Assembly: GCF_017744255.1 (NCBI RefSeq)
Contig: NZ_JAGHQP010000001.1
Location: forward strand, 372,001 to 436,000
Length of the DNA: 64,000 nt
Reading direction: 5' to 3'
Source of the DNA: Brevundimonas sp. A19_0
GTDB lineage: Bacteria > Pseudomonadota > Alphaproteobacteria > Caulobacterales > Caulobacteraceae
Shown here piece by piece: positions 8,002 to 17,587 of the stretch; position 1 is the stretch's first letter, and each line of letters starts with the position of its first letter. The notes beneath the pieces were generated by a model. That model had not been told where the DNA came from. It did not search any database and saw only the letters and a list, made by a program, of their open reading frames with translations. Position numbers and translations under genes: made by a program.

Positions 8002-8186
8002 CCTTCTCCCGTTGGGAGAAGGTGGCCGCGAAGCGGTCGGATGAGGGTCGGCGGTGGCCTTCGGCGTGAGCCGTCGTAGCGCCGGTGCCGCGGCTCACGC
8101 CGACGGCCACCCTCGCCCCTCACCCTTTCGCGCAAGGCCGCCCGCTTCGCGCGCGGGCGCTCAAGCCCTCTCCCATCGGGAGAGGG
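8002..8186. repeat. Large REP-like nested hairpin element
   Basis: An intergenic mirror-image element. It is bounded by two perfect 9-bp hairpins with 3-nt loops: CCTTCTCCC/GGGAGAAGG at 8002-8022 and CCCTCTCCC/GGGAGAGGG at 8166-8186. In the centre, 20-bp arms at 8054-8073 and 8091-8110 pair with one mismatch. A further stem CGCCCGC/GCGGGCG lies at 8139-8159. The outer flanks (GGATGAGGGT and the complementary CCCTCGCCCCTCACCC) also pair imperfectly. Such elements are dispersed in many alphaproteobacterial genomes. It separates the DUF559 gene from grpB and could act as a bidirectional terminator or mobile repeat. Confidence 0.8.
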
Positions 8187-8231
8187 TCACGCTGGGCTTG
8201 ACCGCCCCCTGCCCCGTCGGGAACATGGCCC

Positions 8232-8846
8232 ATGCCCAGACCCGTTGTGCTTGTTTCCCATGATCCCGCGTGGGCCGCGCAGGCGGAGGCGTTGGGGGCC
8301 GGGGTGCGGGCGGCGGGGGCGGGGGTGTTCCGGGCGGTGCACCACATGGGCTCGACGGCCATTCCCGGGATTCCGGCCAAGCCGGTGATCGACCTGCTGG
8401 CCGAGGTCGAGGCGCTGGAGGCGGTCGAGGGCGCGCAGGCGTCGCTTGCCGCCCTGGGCTGGCGCTGGCGGGGCGAGAACGGGCTTGTGGGGCGGCGCTA
8501 TTTCACCCGTGACGATCCGGCGACCGGCACCCGCGTCGCGCACCTGCATGTCTATGCGTCCGGAGACCCGGCCATCACCTGGCACCTCGCCTTCCGCGAC
8601 CGCCTGCGCGCCGAGCCGGCCACGGCGGAGGCCTATGCGCAGGAAAAGGCCCGCTGCGCCGCCCTCCACCCCGACGACAGCGCCGCCTACACCGCCTGCA
8701 AACAGGCCTGGACGGATGCCGTGGCGGCGGAGGCGGTGCGGGGGGTGGGAATCGTGGGCCCCAGAGCCGAAGGGCGTCAGTCGTTAATCTCCGGGACTTG
8801 GAAGATCAACGGATTAGAGGACGTGAGCGCCTTCCCCGAAATATAG
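8232..8846 (+). CDS. GrpB/UPF0157 family protein, altered C-terminus
   Basis: A 204-residue GrpB-family protein with the nucleotidyltransferase-like core: HHMGSTAIPGIPAKPVIDLL gives the GST and DxD-type positions, followed by the LHVYASG-like strand and FRDRLRAEPATAEAYAQEK helix. Relatives include the dephospho-CoA kinase C-terminal extension; the activity is unknown. The last ~30 residues (after AVRGVG) do not resemble the family and are read antisense through the 3' end of the HerA gene (8777-8846). The native end was probably replaced when the AT-richer neighbour arrived. Confidence 0.82.
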   Translation: MPRPVVLVSHDPAWAAQAEALGAGVRAAGAGVFRAVHHMGSTAIPGIPAKPVIDLLAEVEALEAVEGAQASLAALGWRWRGENGLVGRRYFTRDDPATGTRVAHLHVYASGDPAITWHLAFRDRLRAEPATAEAYAQEKARCAALHPDDSAAYTACKQAWTDAVAAEAVRGVGIVGPRAEGRQSLISGTWKINGLEDVSAFPEI

Positions 8847-10819
8847 GCATGACGCGCGCGAAGCGTCGGCAATACCTTGGCTGAGTCCTCTCCGAGCAGA
8901 CTCCCTAAGAAATCGAAGCTCGTTCGGTCGAACTGGCGAAAAGCGATAATAGTGTTGCACTGAGTAAGTATAGTTTTTGATACATTGGCAGTCCTCTGAG
9001 CTACGACTATAAGACCAATGCCATACTTTCTTCCCTGAAGCGCTATTTGCGCTATGCTGTTCACGAGGCCCTTCGTCCGCCCATCTTGGGAAGTCAGGAA
9101 GGCCGTTTCAGGCACGATCGTATGTGCCTCTTCCAAAACGAGAGACAATCGCCCGTCAATCTCCCCGGACTTCGCCATTCCAAACAATGTCGTGGAAAAC
9201 CAACGCAAGTATTCTACGTTCTCTGATGAGCTATCAAGGTCGGCAACCCCCATAACTGCGATCCTCTTGTCGCTATCGAGGAATGTTTTTATAGACGATT
9301 TGAAATGCTCGGTGATGGTAGACTTGCATTTTGCAATGCCCGCTCGGTCTCTCTTGTTCGCAAACTCCGCCTCTTCTTTCACAAGCCAAGCGATGCATCG
9401 AGCAATCGCTTCGTCGGTTTCCGGATTCACAAGCGGTTTGGATTCTTGGCCAAAATATTTGGCGTATTCACCGGTCAGATCGACGCAAATGCAACGAGCG
9501 CCTTTGGCCACCAAATCCCTGATGAACTTTCTGACGAATACGGACTTTCCGGTCCCTGTGACGCCCAGAACAGCGCAATGGTGGGTGATGAGGTCATCGA
9601 AATTCACGTTGATGCTAAAGTCAGTGCCAGGCAGCACGCCTAGCGTGATCTGATCGGGTCGAGCAGGGTTGTCTGGCAGGGATGGCCTTATTCGGATGAT
9701 GCCATTGATTCCCGGCAGCCATCCGTGCGCGTCAAAGCGCTCTTGCTCGACAGACCAAAAGCCGATCTGACGAGCGGAAACGAAGATCTCGGTGTCGCGG
9801 TCTAATACCGACACCCGCTCTTCCACCAGAGTCGCGTCTGTCACTTGGTAAACGACGGTCCGGTCGCCGACGACGGTATGGACCAAGTCCCCTGCTGAGA
9901 GCGTAGTGACGCTTGGGAAAGTCTGAAATCGTAGCGCACTGATCGTTGTGTGGGGTGCGACAATCCCGACGACGTCGTCGCGCTCGATATCAACTCCGAT
10001 CGGCGGAGAAGCCACTTCGTTGCGCTTGGGACCACCTCCCGCGAGGTACTGGGGGACGATCTCGCCCGGCATCTCGACAAACTCAAAAAGGTCTTGGTCA
10101 TTCGCACGGAGGGTCCGCGTCACGAGCCCGACTATTCTCCCCTCATCCGTCGGCGCGGCGATGCAGGCACTTAGAACCGTGGGGGCGCGCCGGAACGCTC
10201 TGACCAAATGCCGGCCATCCGACCGAAGCGCTTCAAGCGTCCCTAGCGTCAGCCCTGTGGGGCGCCGACGGAAGAATCCACCAACCCGCGAAGCCACATC
10301 GGGGCGCATGGTGTTTATTGCAGCGCAACTGACCAAGCAGAACGCAGTCAGGCGCTCATCTGGTACAACAACGAGCGGAAGGCACACGAGGGCGGTAGAC
10401 GTAATGACGCGAGAAGGCGTGGCTCTTGAGAGGACGGCGTGCAGGGCCGCAGAAATACGTCGCGCCAAGTCCGAGTCCCCGTCACGCGCTGCCGAACTGT
10501 TCAGCACCACCGTCGCGGCGGAGGACGCTGCTAACGCACCCAGCCCGACCGCAACGAGGACGAAAAGCCATCCGTTCTGCGTGGCTAGCTCTCGCAACGA
10601 GAACCAGACCCCGATCGTGAGGAGCGAGGTTGCAAGCGTATCTGAAGGCTTAGAGAAGAATGGCTCCACAACGAACGTTGTGACGACCAGCGCGGTCACC
10701 AATCCGATAGCAAGCCAAGCCTCTGAGGATACAGGCCGATGCAGCCCAAGCCCCACCAAGAGTGCAAGCTCCACAAGAGCGACTAGAGCGAGTAGCGCTA
10801 CCCGAGCCTTCAGTGACAT
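8777..10819 (-). CDS. Membrane-anchored HerA/DUF87-type ATPase
   Basis: A 680-residue P-loop ATPase of the HerA-FtsK superfamily. The N-terminus has about four or five hydrophobic segments (near residues 6-26, 34-56, 62-76, 84-108 and 140-155), then a beta-rich region (about 215-395) consistent with a HAS-barrel. The motor has Walker A GVTGTGKS at 419-426, Walker B LSLVLEEAH near 558-566 and the HerA-type segment AQRTANVSKTILTQCNT near 607-623. ATG at 10819 is preferred; a TTG at 10867 is possible. The gene is visibly AT-richer than all neighbours and its 3' end overlaps grpB by 70 bp, both signs of transfer. HerA proteins pump or process DNA, often with a nuclease in defence systems, but no nuclease partner is adjacent. 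Confidence 0.83.
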   Translation of the reverse strand: MSLKARVALLALVALVELALLVGLGLHRPVSSEAWLAIGLVTALVVTTFVVEPFFSKPSDTLATSLLTIGVWFSLRELATQNGWLFVLVAVGLGALAASSAATVVLNSSAARDGDSDLARRISAALHAVLSRATPSRVITSTALVCLPLVVVPDERLTAFCLVSCAAINTMRPDVASRVGGFFRRRPTGLTLGTLEALRSDGRHLVRAFRRAPTVLSACIAAPTDEGRIVGLVTRTLRANDQDLFEFVEMPGEIVPQYLAGGGPKRNEVASPPIGVDIERDDVVGIVAPHTTISALRFQTFPSVTTLSAGDLVHTVVGDRTVVYQVTDATLVEERVSVLDRDTEIFVSARQIGFWSVEQERFDAHGWLPGINGIIRIRPSLPDNPARPDQITLGVLPGTDFSINVNFDDLITHHCAVLGVTGTGKSVFVRKFIRDLVAKGARCICVDLTGEYAKYFGQESKPLVNPETDEAIARCIAWLVKEEAEFANKRDRAGIAKCKSTITEHFKSSIKTFLDSDKRIAVMGVADLDSSSENVEYLRWFSTTLFGMAKSGEIDGRLSLVLEEAHTIVPETAFLTSQDGRTKGLVNSIAQIALQGRKYGIGLIVVAQRTANVSKTILTQCNTIIAFRQFDRTSFDFLGSLLGEDSAKVLPTLRARHAYISGKALTSSNPLIFQVPEIND

Positions 10820-10872
10820 CCTGCCCCCCCAGAACGCCCGTCCCCTGACGATAACGTTGCTACTCAACTTCC

Positions 10873-10886
10873 CCTACGAACGTAGG
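10873..10886. promoter_or_regulatory. Palindrome upstream of the HerA gene
   Basis: A perfect inverted repeat, CCTACG-AA-CGTAGG, lies about 54 bp upstream of the preferred HerA ATG and within the 90-bp AT-richer gap before clpB. Its position and symmetry fit a repressor operator or a short hairpin in the leader. No cognate regulator gene is adjacent, so the role is inference. Confidence 0.4.
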
Positions 10887-10957
10887 TTAGGCAAGGACAC
10901 CAGCTAACGTAGTGGGCCAAGCGTATATCGTGAGAGCCTTGTGCTCTTCGAATGCCC

Positions 10958-13546
10958 CTAATGCACCCGCGCCTTGCCGATCTCCAGTCCGTCGGTCCCC
11001 GCTGACACACCGATCACCGACCCGTCCTCGATCTCGCCGGCCAGCAGTTTGCGGGCGATCGGGTCGACCAGCTCCTTCTGGATGACGCGTTTCAGGGGGC
11101 GGGCGCCGTAGACGGGGTCGTAGCCCTTGTCGGCCAGCCAGGCGGCGGCGGTGTCGTCGAGGGCGAGGGTCAGGCGGCGGTCGGCCAGCAGTTTTTCGAA
11201 GCGCTGCAGCTGGATGCGGACGATGCCGCCCATCTGTTCGCGGCCGAGGCGCTGGAACAGGACGATCTCGTCGATGCGGTTCAGGAACTCGGGCCGGAAG
11301 TGGGCGCGGACGGCCTCCATGACCACGGGGCGCACGGCCTCCACATCCTGACCCTCGGGCTGGTCGGCGAGCGCGGCCGAGCCGAGGTTGGAGGTGAGGA
11401 TGATCAGGGTGTTCTTGAAATCGATGGTACGGCCCTGGCTGTCGGTCAGGCGACCGTCGTCCAGCACCTGGAGCAGGACGTTGAAGACGTCGGGGTGGGC
11501 TTTCTCCACCTCGTCGAACAGGACGACCTGATAGGGGCGGCGACGGACCGCCTCGGTCAGGGCACCGCCCTCGTCATAGCCGACATAGCCGGGAGGGGCC
11601 CCGATCAGGCGGCTGACCGAGTGTTTCTCCATATATTCCGACATGTCGATGCGGGTGATGGCGGCCTCGTCATCGAACAGGAATTCGGCGAGCGCCCTGG
11701 TCAGCTCGGTCTTGCCGACGCCGGTGGGCCCGAGGAACAGGAAGGAGCCGAGCGGGCGGTTGGGGTCGTTGAGGCCGGCGCGGGCACGGCGCACCGCATC
11801 GGAGACGGCGATGAGGGCGTCTTCCTGACCGACCACGCGGGCGCGAAGGGCGTCTTCCATGGAGAGCAGTTTTTCGCGCTCGCCCTCCAGCATCTTTTCG
11901 ACGGGCACGCCGGTCCAGCGGCTGACGACGGCGGCGATCTGTTCGGCGTCGACGACCTCGGGGGTCAGCGGGCCGGCCTTGTCCGCCTCATTGGCCTCGG
12001 CCTCTTCCAGCTGGCGCTCGATCCCGGGGATCTGGCCATAGGCGATCTCGGAGGCGCGGCCGAGGTCGCCGTTCCGCTGGGCGGTGACCAGTTCGGCGCG
12101 CAGGCGGTCCAGCGTCTCGCGCAGCTGGGCGGACTGGCCGACCTTTTCCTTTTCGGCCTTCCAGCGGTTGGTGAGGTCATCGGACTCGGCCTGGAGTCCG
12201 TCGATTTCAGACTCCAGTTTCTCCAGCCGCGTGCGGGAGCCGGTGTCGGTTTCCTTCTTGAGCGCCTCGCGCTCGATCTTGAGCTGGACCAGACGGCGGT
12301 CGATCTCGTCCAGGGCCTCGGGCTTGGAATCCACGGCCATGCGGACGCGGCTGGCGGCCTCGTCGACCAGGTCGATGGCCTTGTCCGGCAGGAAGCGGTC
12401 GGTGATGTAGCGGTTCGACAGGGTGGCGGCCGCGACGATGGCGCTGTCGGAAATGCGCACGCCGTGGTGGACCTCATACTTCTCCTTGAGGCCGCGCAGG
12501 ATGGAGACGGTGTCCTCGACCGTCGGCTCCTCGACGAAGACGGGCTGGAAGCGGCGGGCGAGGGCCGCGTCCTTCTCCACGTGCTTGCGGTACTCATCCA
12601 GCGTCGTGGCTCCGACGCAGTGCAGCTCGCCGCGCGCAAGGGCGGGCTTCAGCAGGTTGGAGGCGTCCATGGCGCCGTCGCCCTTGCCGGCCCCGACCAG
12701 GGTGTGCATTTCGTCGATGAAGAGGACGATCTGGCCCTCGGCGGCGCCGACCTCGTTCAGCACGGCCTTGAGGCGTTCCTCGAACTCGCCGCGGTATTTG
12801 GCGCCGGCGATCAGGCTGCCCATGTCCAGCGCCAGGACCTTCTTGTCCTTGAGCGATTCCGGCACGTCGCCGTTGACGATGCGGAGCGCCAGACCCTCGA
12901 CGATGGCGGTCTTGCCGACGCCGGGCTCGCCGATCAGGACGGGGTTATTCTTGGTGCGGCGGGCGAGGACCTGGATGGTGCGACGGATTTCCTCGTCGCG
13001 ACCAATGACCGGGTCGACCTTGCCGTCGCGGGCGGCCTGGGTCAGGTCGCGGGCGTAGCGTTTCAGGGCGTCATAGGCGTCTTCGGCGCCGGCGCTGTCG
13101 GCGGTCTGTCCCTTGCGCAGTTCGGTGATGGCGGCCTCGAGCTTGTCCGGGGTCACGCCGACCGAGCCGAGCACGGTCGCGGCCACGCCGCCGTCCTTGG
13201 CGATGGCGCTGAGCAGGCGCTCGGTGGTGACGAACTGGTCGCCCGCCTTTTTGGCGGAGGCCTCGGCCGTGGCGAAGACGCGGGCGGTGTCGCCGTCGAG
13301 GTACAGCTGGCCCGAGCCGCCGGAGACCTGGGCACGCTTTGACAGGGCCGTTTCGACGGCGCGCTCGGCCCTGGCGGCATCGCCGCCTGCGGCCGTGATC
13401 AGATTGCGGGCGAGGCCGTCGCGCTCCTCGAGCAGCACCTTGAGCAGGTGTTCGGGCGCGAACTGCTGGTGCCGGCGGGCCAGCGCCAGCGACTGGGCGG
13501 CCTGGACGGCGGATTTGGCGCGGTCGGAGTAGAGGTCGAGATTCAT
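10958..13546 (-). CDS. clpB: ATP-dependent disaggregase ClpB
   Basis: An 862-residue Hsp100 chaperone that with DnaK pulls apart protein aggregates. It has the N-terminal Clp repeat domain, first AAA+ module with GEPGVGKT Walker A and LFIDEMH Walker B, a long coiled-coil middle domain (about 400-530, rich in Glu/Lys/Arg), and second AAA+ module with [19 protein letters not shown] Walker B and the GARPLKR sensor-2 motif near the C-terminus. The coiled-coil insertion separates ClpB from ClpA/ClpC. Length is normal. I could not identify a convincing heat-shock promoter in the 160 bp before the start. Confidence 0.97.
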   Translation of the reverse strand: MNLDLYSDRAKSAVQAAQSLALARRHQQFAPEHLLKVLLEERDGLARNLITAAGGDAARAERAVETALSKRAQVSGGSGQLYLDGDTARVFATAEASAKKAGDQFVTTERLLSAIAKDGGVAATVLGSVGVTPDKLEAAITELRKGQTADSAGAEDAYDALKRYARDLTQAARDGKVDPVIGRDEEIRRTIQVLARRTKNNPVLIGEPGVGKTAIVEGLALRIVNGDVPESLKDKKVLALDMGSLIAGAKYRGEFEERLKAVLNEVGAAEGQIVLFIDEMHTLVGAGKGDGAMDASNLLKPALARGELHCVGATTLDEYRKHVEKDAALARRFQPVFVEEPTVEDTVSILRGLKEKYEVHHGVRISDSAIVAAATLSNRYITDRFLPDKAIDLVDEAASRVRMAVDSKPEALDEIDRRLVQLKIEREALKKETDTGSRTRLEKLESEIDGLQAESDDLTNRWKAEKEKVGQSAQLRETLDRLRAELVTAQRNGDLGRASEIAYGQIPGIERQLEEAEANEADKAGPLTPEVVDAEQIAAVVSRWTGVPVEKMLEGEREKLLSMEDALRARVVGQEDALIAVSDAVRRARAGLNDPNRPLGSFLFLGPTGVGKTELTRALAEFLFDDEAAITRIDMSEYMEKHSVSRLIGAPPGYVGYDEGGALTEAVRRRPYQVVLFDEVEKAHPDVFNVLLQVLDDGRLTDSQGRTIDFKNTLIILTSNLGSAALADQPEGQDVEAVRPVVMEAVRAHFRPEFLNRIDEIVLFQRLGREQMGGIVRIQLQRFEKLLADRRLTLALDDTAAAWLADKGYDPVYGARPLKRVIQKELVDPIARKLLAGEIEDGSVIGVSAGTDGLEIGKARVH

Positions 13547-13707
13547 CTGTGGTCATCCCCTGGATCAGGCAGATCCGGCCCGGTGCCCTTGTAGCAAGCG
13601 ACACGCCAACCGGCTGGACCGGACATGGGTGTGGCCGATCCGCAACGCAAGAGGAGGATGGCAGACACGCACGGGCAAGCTATGCAGGAGGCCGGAGACC
13701 CCCCGCC

Positions 13708-14340
13708 ATGCCCCTGCTGTCCCTGTTCGAGCCGACCGTGATCCTGCCGTTTCTGCTGGCGGTGGCGCTGGTCGAGCTGACGCCCGGGCCGAACATGGGC
13801 TGGCTGGCGCTGATCGCGGCCGGACGGGGCCGGACGGCGGCGCTGGCGGCGGTGGCCGGGGTGACGCTGGGGCTGGCGGCGTGGATGCTGGCCGCGGTGG
13901 CCGGGGTCAGCGCCTTGGTGATCCAGTGGCCGTGGCTGTTCCAGATCATCCGCTGGGCCGGGGTGCTGTATCTGGTCTGGCTGGCGTGGGAGGCGTGGCG
14001 CGGAGCCGGTAGCGGTCCGGCAGACGGGGACGAGGGCTCGCGCCGGACCCTGTTCCTGAAGGGGCTGGTAGCCAATCTGCTCAATCCCAAGGCGGCGGTC
14101 TTCTATACCGCCCTGCTGCCGACCTTCATGCGGCCGGGCGCCGGGTCGACGGTGGCGCAGGCGCTGACGCTGGGCGGGCTGCATCTGGCGGTGGCGACCA
14201 CCATCCACGCGGTGATCGTGGTCACGGCAGCGGGCGCCGGGGGGCCGGTCCTGCGGCGGCTGGAGGGGCGGACCGCGCGGGCGGTGATGGGCGGCGGCAT
14301 CCTGCTGGTCGCGCTCTGGATGGCCTGGGAAACGCGATAA
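13708..14340 (+). CDS. LysE/RhtB family exporter
   Basis: A 210-residue inner-membrane transporter of the LysE/RhtB superfamily, which exports amino acids or related metabolites. The signature LVELTPGPNMGWLALIAAGRG occupies residues 16-36 in split form, followed by hydrophobic segments near 40-60, 65-85, 112-135, 145-170 and 185-205, with the LVANLLNPKAAVFY loop near 120-135. Substrate cannot be predicted. The ATG at 13708 begins at the first membrane segment and follows a GGAG sequence. The gene diverges from clpB across 160 bp and ends 4 bp before the convergent monooxygenase stop. Confidence 0.88.
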   Translation: MPLLSLFEPTVILPFLLAVALVELTPGPNMGWLALIAAGRGRTAALAAVAGVTLGLAAWMLAAVAGVSALVIQWPWLFQIIRWAGVLYLVWLAWEAWRGAGSGPADGDEGSRRTLFLKGLVANLLNPKAAVFYTALLPTFMRPGAGSTVAQALTLGGLHLAVATTIHAVIVVTAAGAGGPVLRRLEGRTARAVMGGGILLVALWMAWETR

Positions 14341-14344
14341 GGCG

Positions 14345-15523
14345 TCAGGGACGCGGGTCGAGCAGCAGGCCCGAGACGGTGGTGGCCAGCAGCCGGTCGG
14401 TCAGCGGCAGGCGGGCCAGCTTGCCCAGCACATGGTCGCGCACCCACGGCAGCAGCCGGCCGTCGGCCTGATAGAAGGGGGTGAAGCCGAGGCTGAGCGC
14501 CTGATAGAGGCGGATGTGCCAGCGGCGGGCGGCGGCATAGGCGGCGAGCGCCTGATCCAGATCCGTATGGACGGCCAGCGCCTGCGACAGGGCAAAGGCA
14601 TCCAGCAGGCCCATATTCACCCCCTGCCCCAACTGGGGACTGGTCGAATGGGCGGCGTCGCCGATCACCGCCAGCCGGTCGGCGACCGGGCGGGCGAGCG
14701 TATGATGGCCGTAGCGGGCGAGGGTCAGCTGGCCCGGGTCGGTCAGGCTTTCGAGCACGGGCGCGACCTCGGGCCAGAGGGTCCGCACCTCGGCCTTCCA
14801 GACCTCGAGGCCCGCCGCGCGCCAGTCGTCATATGAGGCCGTCTTGAGGCTCCAGAAGAAGGTGGCGAGCGGCTGGTCCTTGCCGGGCTGGCGACCGACG
14901 GGCAGGACGCCGATCATCTTTGCCGCGCCGTGATAGACCTGCTCCAGCGCATGCGGATCGAAGGGTGCGCCCGGCCAGCGGACGGTGGCCCACAGGGCGC
15001 CCCAGGACAGCCCGTGCCGGCGGGCGCCGAGCGATGCGGCGATGGCCGAGCGCGCGCCCGAGGCGTCGATGACCAGATCGAAGGCGGGGCCGGTGCGGCC
15101 TGCGGTATCGGTCAGGCGGCCGGCCTGCGCGGACACGATCTCCTGCCCCGTCTCGACCGTCACGCCGGCGTCGAGGGCCGCGCGGTGCAGCACGTCGAAC
15201 AGGGTGGCGCGGTGGACGCCCAGCGCCCGGCGGGGGCGCGACAGGGCCGCATAGCCGACGTCGAGGACGATCCGGCCGCGCCGGGCCTCTCGCCCGAACA
15301 GGCGGTCTATGGGCTGGGCCAGAGCCTCGACTTCGCCTGTCAGCCCCATGGCGTCCAGCACCGCCAGACCGGTCGGCTGCAGCATGAAGCCCGCGCCCAC
15401 AGGGGCCGCCTGATCGAAGCGCTCGTGGACGACAACGCGGTGCCCGGCGCGCGCCAGCAGGGTAGCAGCCGCCAGCCCCGCCGGCCCGGCCCCCACCACG
15501 GCGATGTCGAATGTGCGTGTCAT
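14345..15523 (-). CDS. FAD-dependent aromatic-type monooxygenase
   Basis: A 392-residue class A flavoprotein monooxygenase of the UbiH/PHBH group. It shows the N-terminal Rossmann GAGPAG for the ADP moiety (about 11-16), the DG-like motif LVIDASGARSAIA that contacts both FAD and NADPH, and the GD motif LAVIGDAAHSTSPQLGQG that binds the FAD ribityl chain. The substrate is unknown and no pathway genes adjoin it. ATG at 15521-15523 gives the usual start right before the dinucleotide-binding fold. It diverges from the BCCT transporter across a 107-bp gap containing short direct repeats. Confidence 0.88.
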   Translation of the reverse strand: MTRTFDIAVVGAGPAGLAAATLLARAGHRVVVHERFDQAAPVGAGFMLQPTGLAVLDAMGLTGEVEALAQPIDRLFGREARRGRIVLDVGYAALSRPRRALGVHRATLFDVLHRAALDAGVTVETGQEIVSAQAGRLTDTAGRTGPAFDLVIDASGARSAIAASLGARRHGLSWGALWATVRWPGAPFDPHALEQVYHGAAKMIGVLPVGRQPGKDQPLATFFWSLKTASYDDWRAAGLEVWKAEVRTLWPEVAPVLESLTDPGQLTLARYGHHTLARPVADRLAVIGDAAHSTSPQLGQGVNMGLLDAFALSQALAVHTDLDQALAAYAAARRWHIRLYQALSLGFTPFYQADGRLLPWVRDHVLGKLARLPLTDRLLATTVSGLLLDPRP

Positions 15524-15545
15524 CGGCCCCTCCCCGTCCCGCCTT

Positions 15546-15587
15546 GCCACAAAGACAATGGGCCACAAAGGCGGGGGCCACAAAGAC
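15546..15587. repeat. Three phased GCCACAAAG direct repeats
   Basis: The sequence GCCACAAAG occurs three times at 15546, 15562 and 15577, spaced 16 and 15 bp apart, in the gap between the divergent monooxygenase and BCCT genes. Direct repeats at this spacing could bind a regulator shared by both genes, or mark a degenerate small tandem duplication. No regulator is encoded next to them. Confidence 0.5.
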
Positions 15588-15630
15588 AGGGGGTTGAGGA
15601 ACCGGATGCCAACGGTCACGCTGGTCCCCC

Positions 15631-17535
15631 ATGCTCAAGTCAAGAATGAACCCGCGCGTCTTCTGGGGCGCCAGCCTGATCATCGGCATATTGCTGGTCG
15701 CGGCGCTGATCGCGCCCGGCGCCTCGGACTATGCGTTCAGCCACGCCCAGGCCTGGGTGATCGACACCTTCGGCTGGTTCTATGTGGCCTCGGTGGCGGG
15801 GTTCGTGCTGGTGGTTCTGGTGCTGGCCATGGGACCGACGGGCCGGCTGAAGCTGGGGCCAGACGACGCCGAGCCCGACTTTCCCTATCTGTCCTGGCTG
15901 GCCATGTTGTTTGCGGCCGGGATGGGCATCGGCCTGATGTATTTCGCCGTGGCCGAGCCGGTGCAGCACTATGCCGCCCCGCCGGACGCCGCGCCCGGGA
16001 CCTTTGCCGCCGCGCGCGAGGGGATGGTGATCACCTTTATCCACTGGGGGGTGCATGCCTGGGCCATCTATGCGGTCGTGGGGCTGAGTCTGGCCTATTT
16101 CGCCCACCGCAAGGGCCTGCCGCTGACGTTGCGGTCGGGACTGCACCCCTTGCTGGGGCGACGGATCAACGGGCCGATCGGCGACGCGGTGGACATCTTT
16201 GCCATCTGCGGGACCCTGTTCGGCATCGCCACCTCGCTGGGGCTGGGCGTGGCCCAGATCAACAGCGGCCTGAACTATCTGACCGGACTGCCGTCCAGCC
16301 CGTGGGTACAGGTGGGGCTGATCGCCCTGGTCATGGGGGCCGCGACCGTATCGGTGCTGACCGGTCTGGACCGGGGCGTGCGGCGGCTGTCCGAGCTCAA
16401 TCTGGTGATCGCGGTCGGGCTGATGCTGTTCGTGCTGGTGGCAGGGCCGACCGGGTTTCTGCTGAAGGCGCTGGTGCAGAATTTCGGCCTGTATCTGGAC
16501 CACTTCTTCGAGCGGACCTTCAACCTCTATGCCTATGAGCCGCGCGGCTGGATGGCCAGCTGGACGCTGTTCTACTGGGCGTGGTGGATCGCCTGGTCGC
16601 CGTTCGTCGGCATGTTCATCGCCCGCATCTCGCGCGGGCGGACGGTGCGCGAGTTCGCCGCCGGGGTGCTGCTGGTGCCGACCGGCTTCACCTTTTTGTG
16701 GATGACGGTGTTCGGCAATACGGCCATCGCCATCGACATGGGCACGGCGGCGGGCGCGATCACCCAGGCGGTGCAGACGGACCTGTCGACGGCGCTGTTC
16801 CGGTTCCTGGAGTATCTGCCGGGCACGGCGATCACCTCGACACTGGCGGTGCTGCTGGTGGCGGTCTTCTTTGTCACCAGTGCGGATTCAGGCTCGCTGG
16901 TGATCGACACGATCGCCTCGGGCGGGGCGGACGAGACCCCGCGCTGGCAGAGGGTCTACTGGTGCTCGCTGGAAGGTCTGGCGGCCGCGCTGTTGCTGCT
17001 GGCGGGCGGTCTGGGCGCCTTGCAGGCGGCGACCCTGGTGGCGGCCCTGCCGTTTGCGGTGATCATGATCCTGTTGTGTGTGGGGCTATCACGACAGATG
17101 TACGCCGACGTTGCGGGGCGCGAGATCGAGACCGAGACGCCGCCCCTGGGTGAACAGGTCAAACGCATCCTGTCGCCGGCGCGCCGCAAGGATATCGACC
17201 GCCAGATCGAACGGCACGGCCTGCCGGCCATGGAGGCGGTGGCCGCCGCCCTGACCGCGGAGGGCATGGAGACAGCCGAAGTCGTAACATCCGACACCGG
17301 GGCCGATCTGGTCGTGCACCATCCGGGCTGGACCGATTTCCGCTGGTCGCTGATGGCGACGTCGCGCGCCCTGCCCGCCTTTTCCGCACTGAACGCGCCG
17401 GAAGGCCGGCGGGCCAGCGAATGGCGGCTGACCGGGCGCGGGCAGGACGGGCGCCGGCATGACCTGACCGGCTTTACCCGCACCCAGATCGAGGCCGCCA
17501 TCCTGGAGCAGCTGGAGCGGTGGCGCCGGGGCTAG
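15631..17535 (+). CDS. BCCT family (betaine/choline/carnitine) transporter
   Basis: A 634-residue secondary transporter of the betaine-carnitine-choline family, importing quaternary ammonium compounds. About 12 membrane helices are seen between residues 10 and 490. The motif GMGIGLMYFAVAEPVQHY (about 95-112) is the glycine-rich stretch of helix 3, and the helix-8 motif FYWAWWIAWSPFVGMFIARISRGR is split around 310-335 and holds the tryptophan cage. A ~130-residue cytosolic C-terminal tail after residue 500 is like that of osmoregulated BetT proteins. A start at 15646 is also possible. Compatible-solute uptake is the likely role; the exact substrate is unknown. Confidence 0.92.
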   Translation: MLKSRMNPRVFWGASLIIGILLVAALIAPGASDYAFSHAQAWVIDTFGWFYVASVAGFVLVVLVLAMGPTGRLKLGPDDAEPDFPYLSWLAMLFAAGMGIGLMYFAVAEPVQHYAAPPDAAPGTFAAAREGMVITFIHWGVHAWAIYAVVGLSLAYFAHRKGLPLTLRSGLHPLLGRRINGPIGDAVDIFAICGTLFGIATSLGLGVAQINSGLNYLTGLPSSPWVQVGLIALVMGAATVSVLTGLDRGVRRLSELNLVIAVGLMLFVLVAGPTGFLLKALVQNFGLYLDHFFERTFNLYAYEPRGWMASWTLFYWAWWIAWSPFVGMFIARISRGRTVREFAAGVLLVPTGFTFLWMTVFGNTAIAIDMGTAAGAITQAVQTDLSTALFRFLEYLPGTAITSTLAVLLVAVFFVTSADSGSLVIDTIASGGADETPRWQRVYWCSLEGLAAALLLLAGGLGALQAATLVAALPFAVIMILLCVGLSRQMYADVAGREIETETPPLGEQVKRILSPARRKDIDRQIERHGLPAMEAVAAALTAEGMETAEVVTSDTGADLVVHHPGWTDFRWSLMATSRALPAFSALNAPEGRRASEWRLTGRGQDGRRHDLTGFTRTQIEAAILEQLERWRRG

Positions 17536-17587
17536 CGAAGGCGGCCGCAGGGGGCTAGCGTTCGGGCGGTTGTCCAAGGAGTGCCCC

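Noticed and set aside
8215-8246. GGAAC-N18-CGTT near the grpB start as an EcfG promoter
   Set aside because: Spacing is 18, outside the usual 16-17, and it lies inside the start of the coding region.
11300-13342. A 680-codon plus-strand frame opposite clpB
   Set aside because: Pure shadow of the ClpB frame.
13547-13707. A heat-shock promoter for clpB
   Set aside because: No convincing -35/-10 pair could be picked out in the gap.
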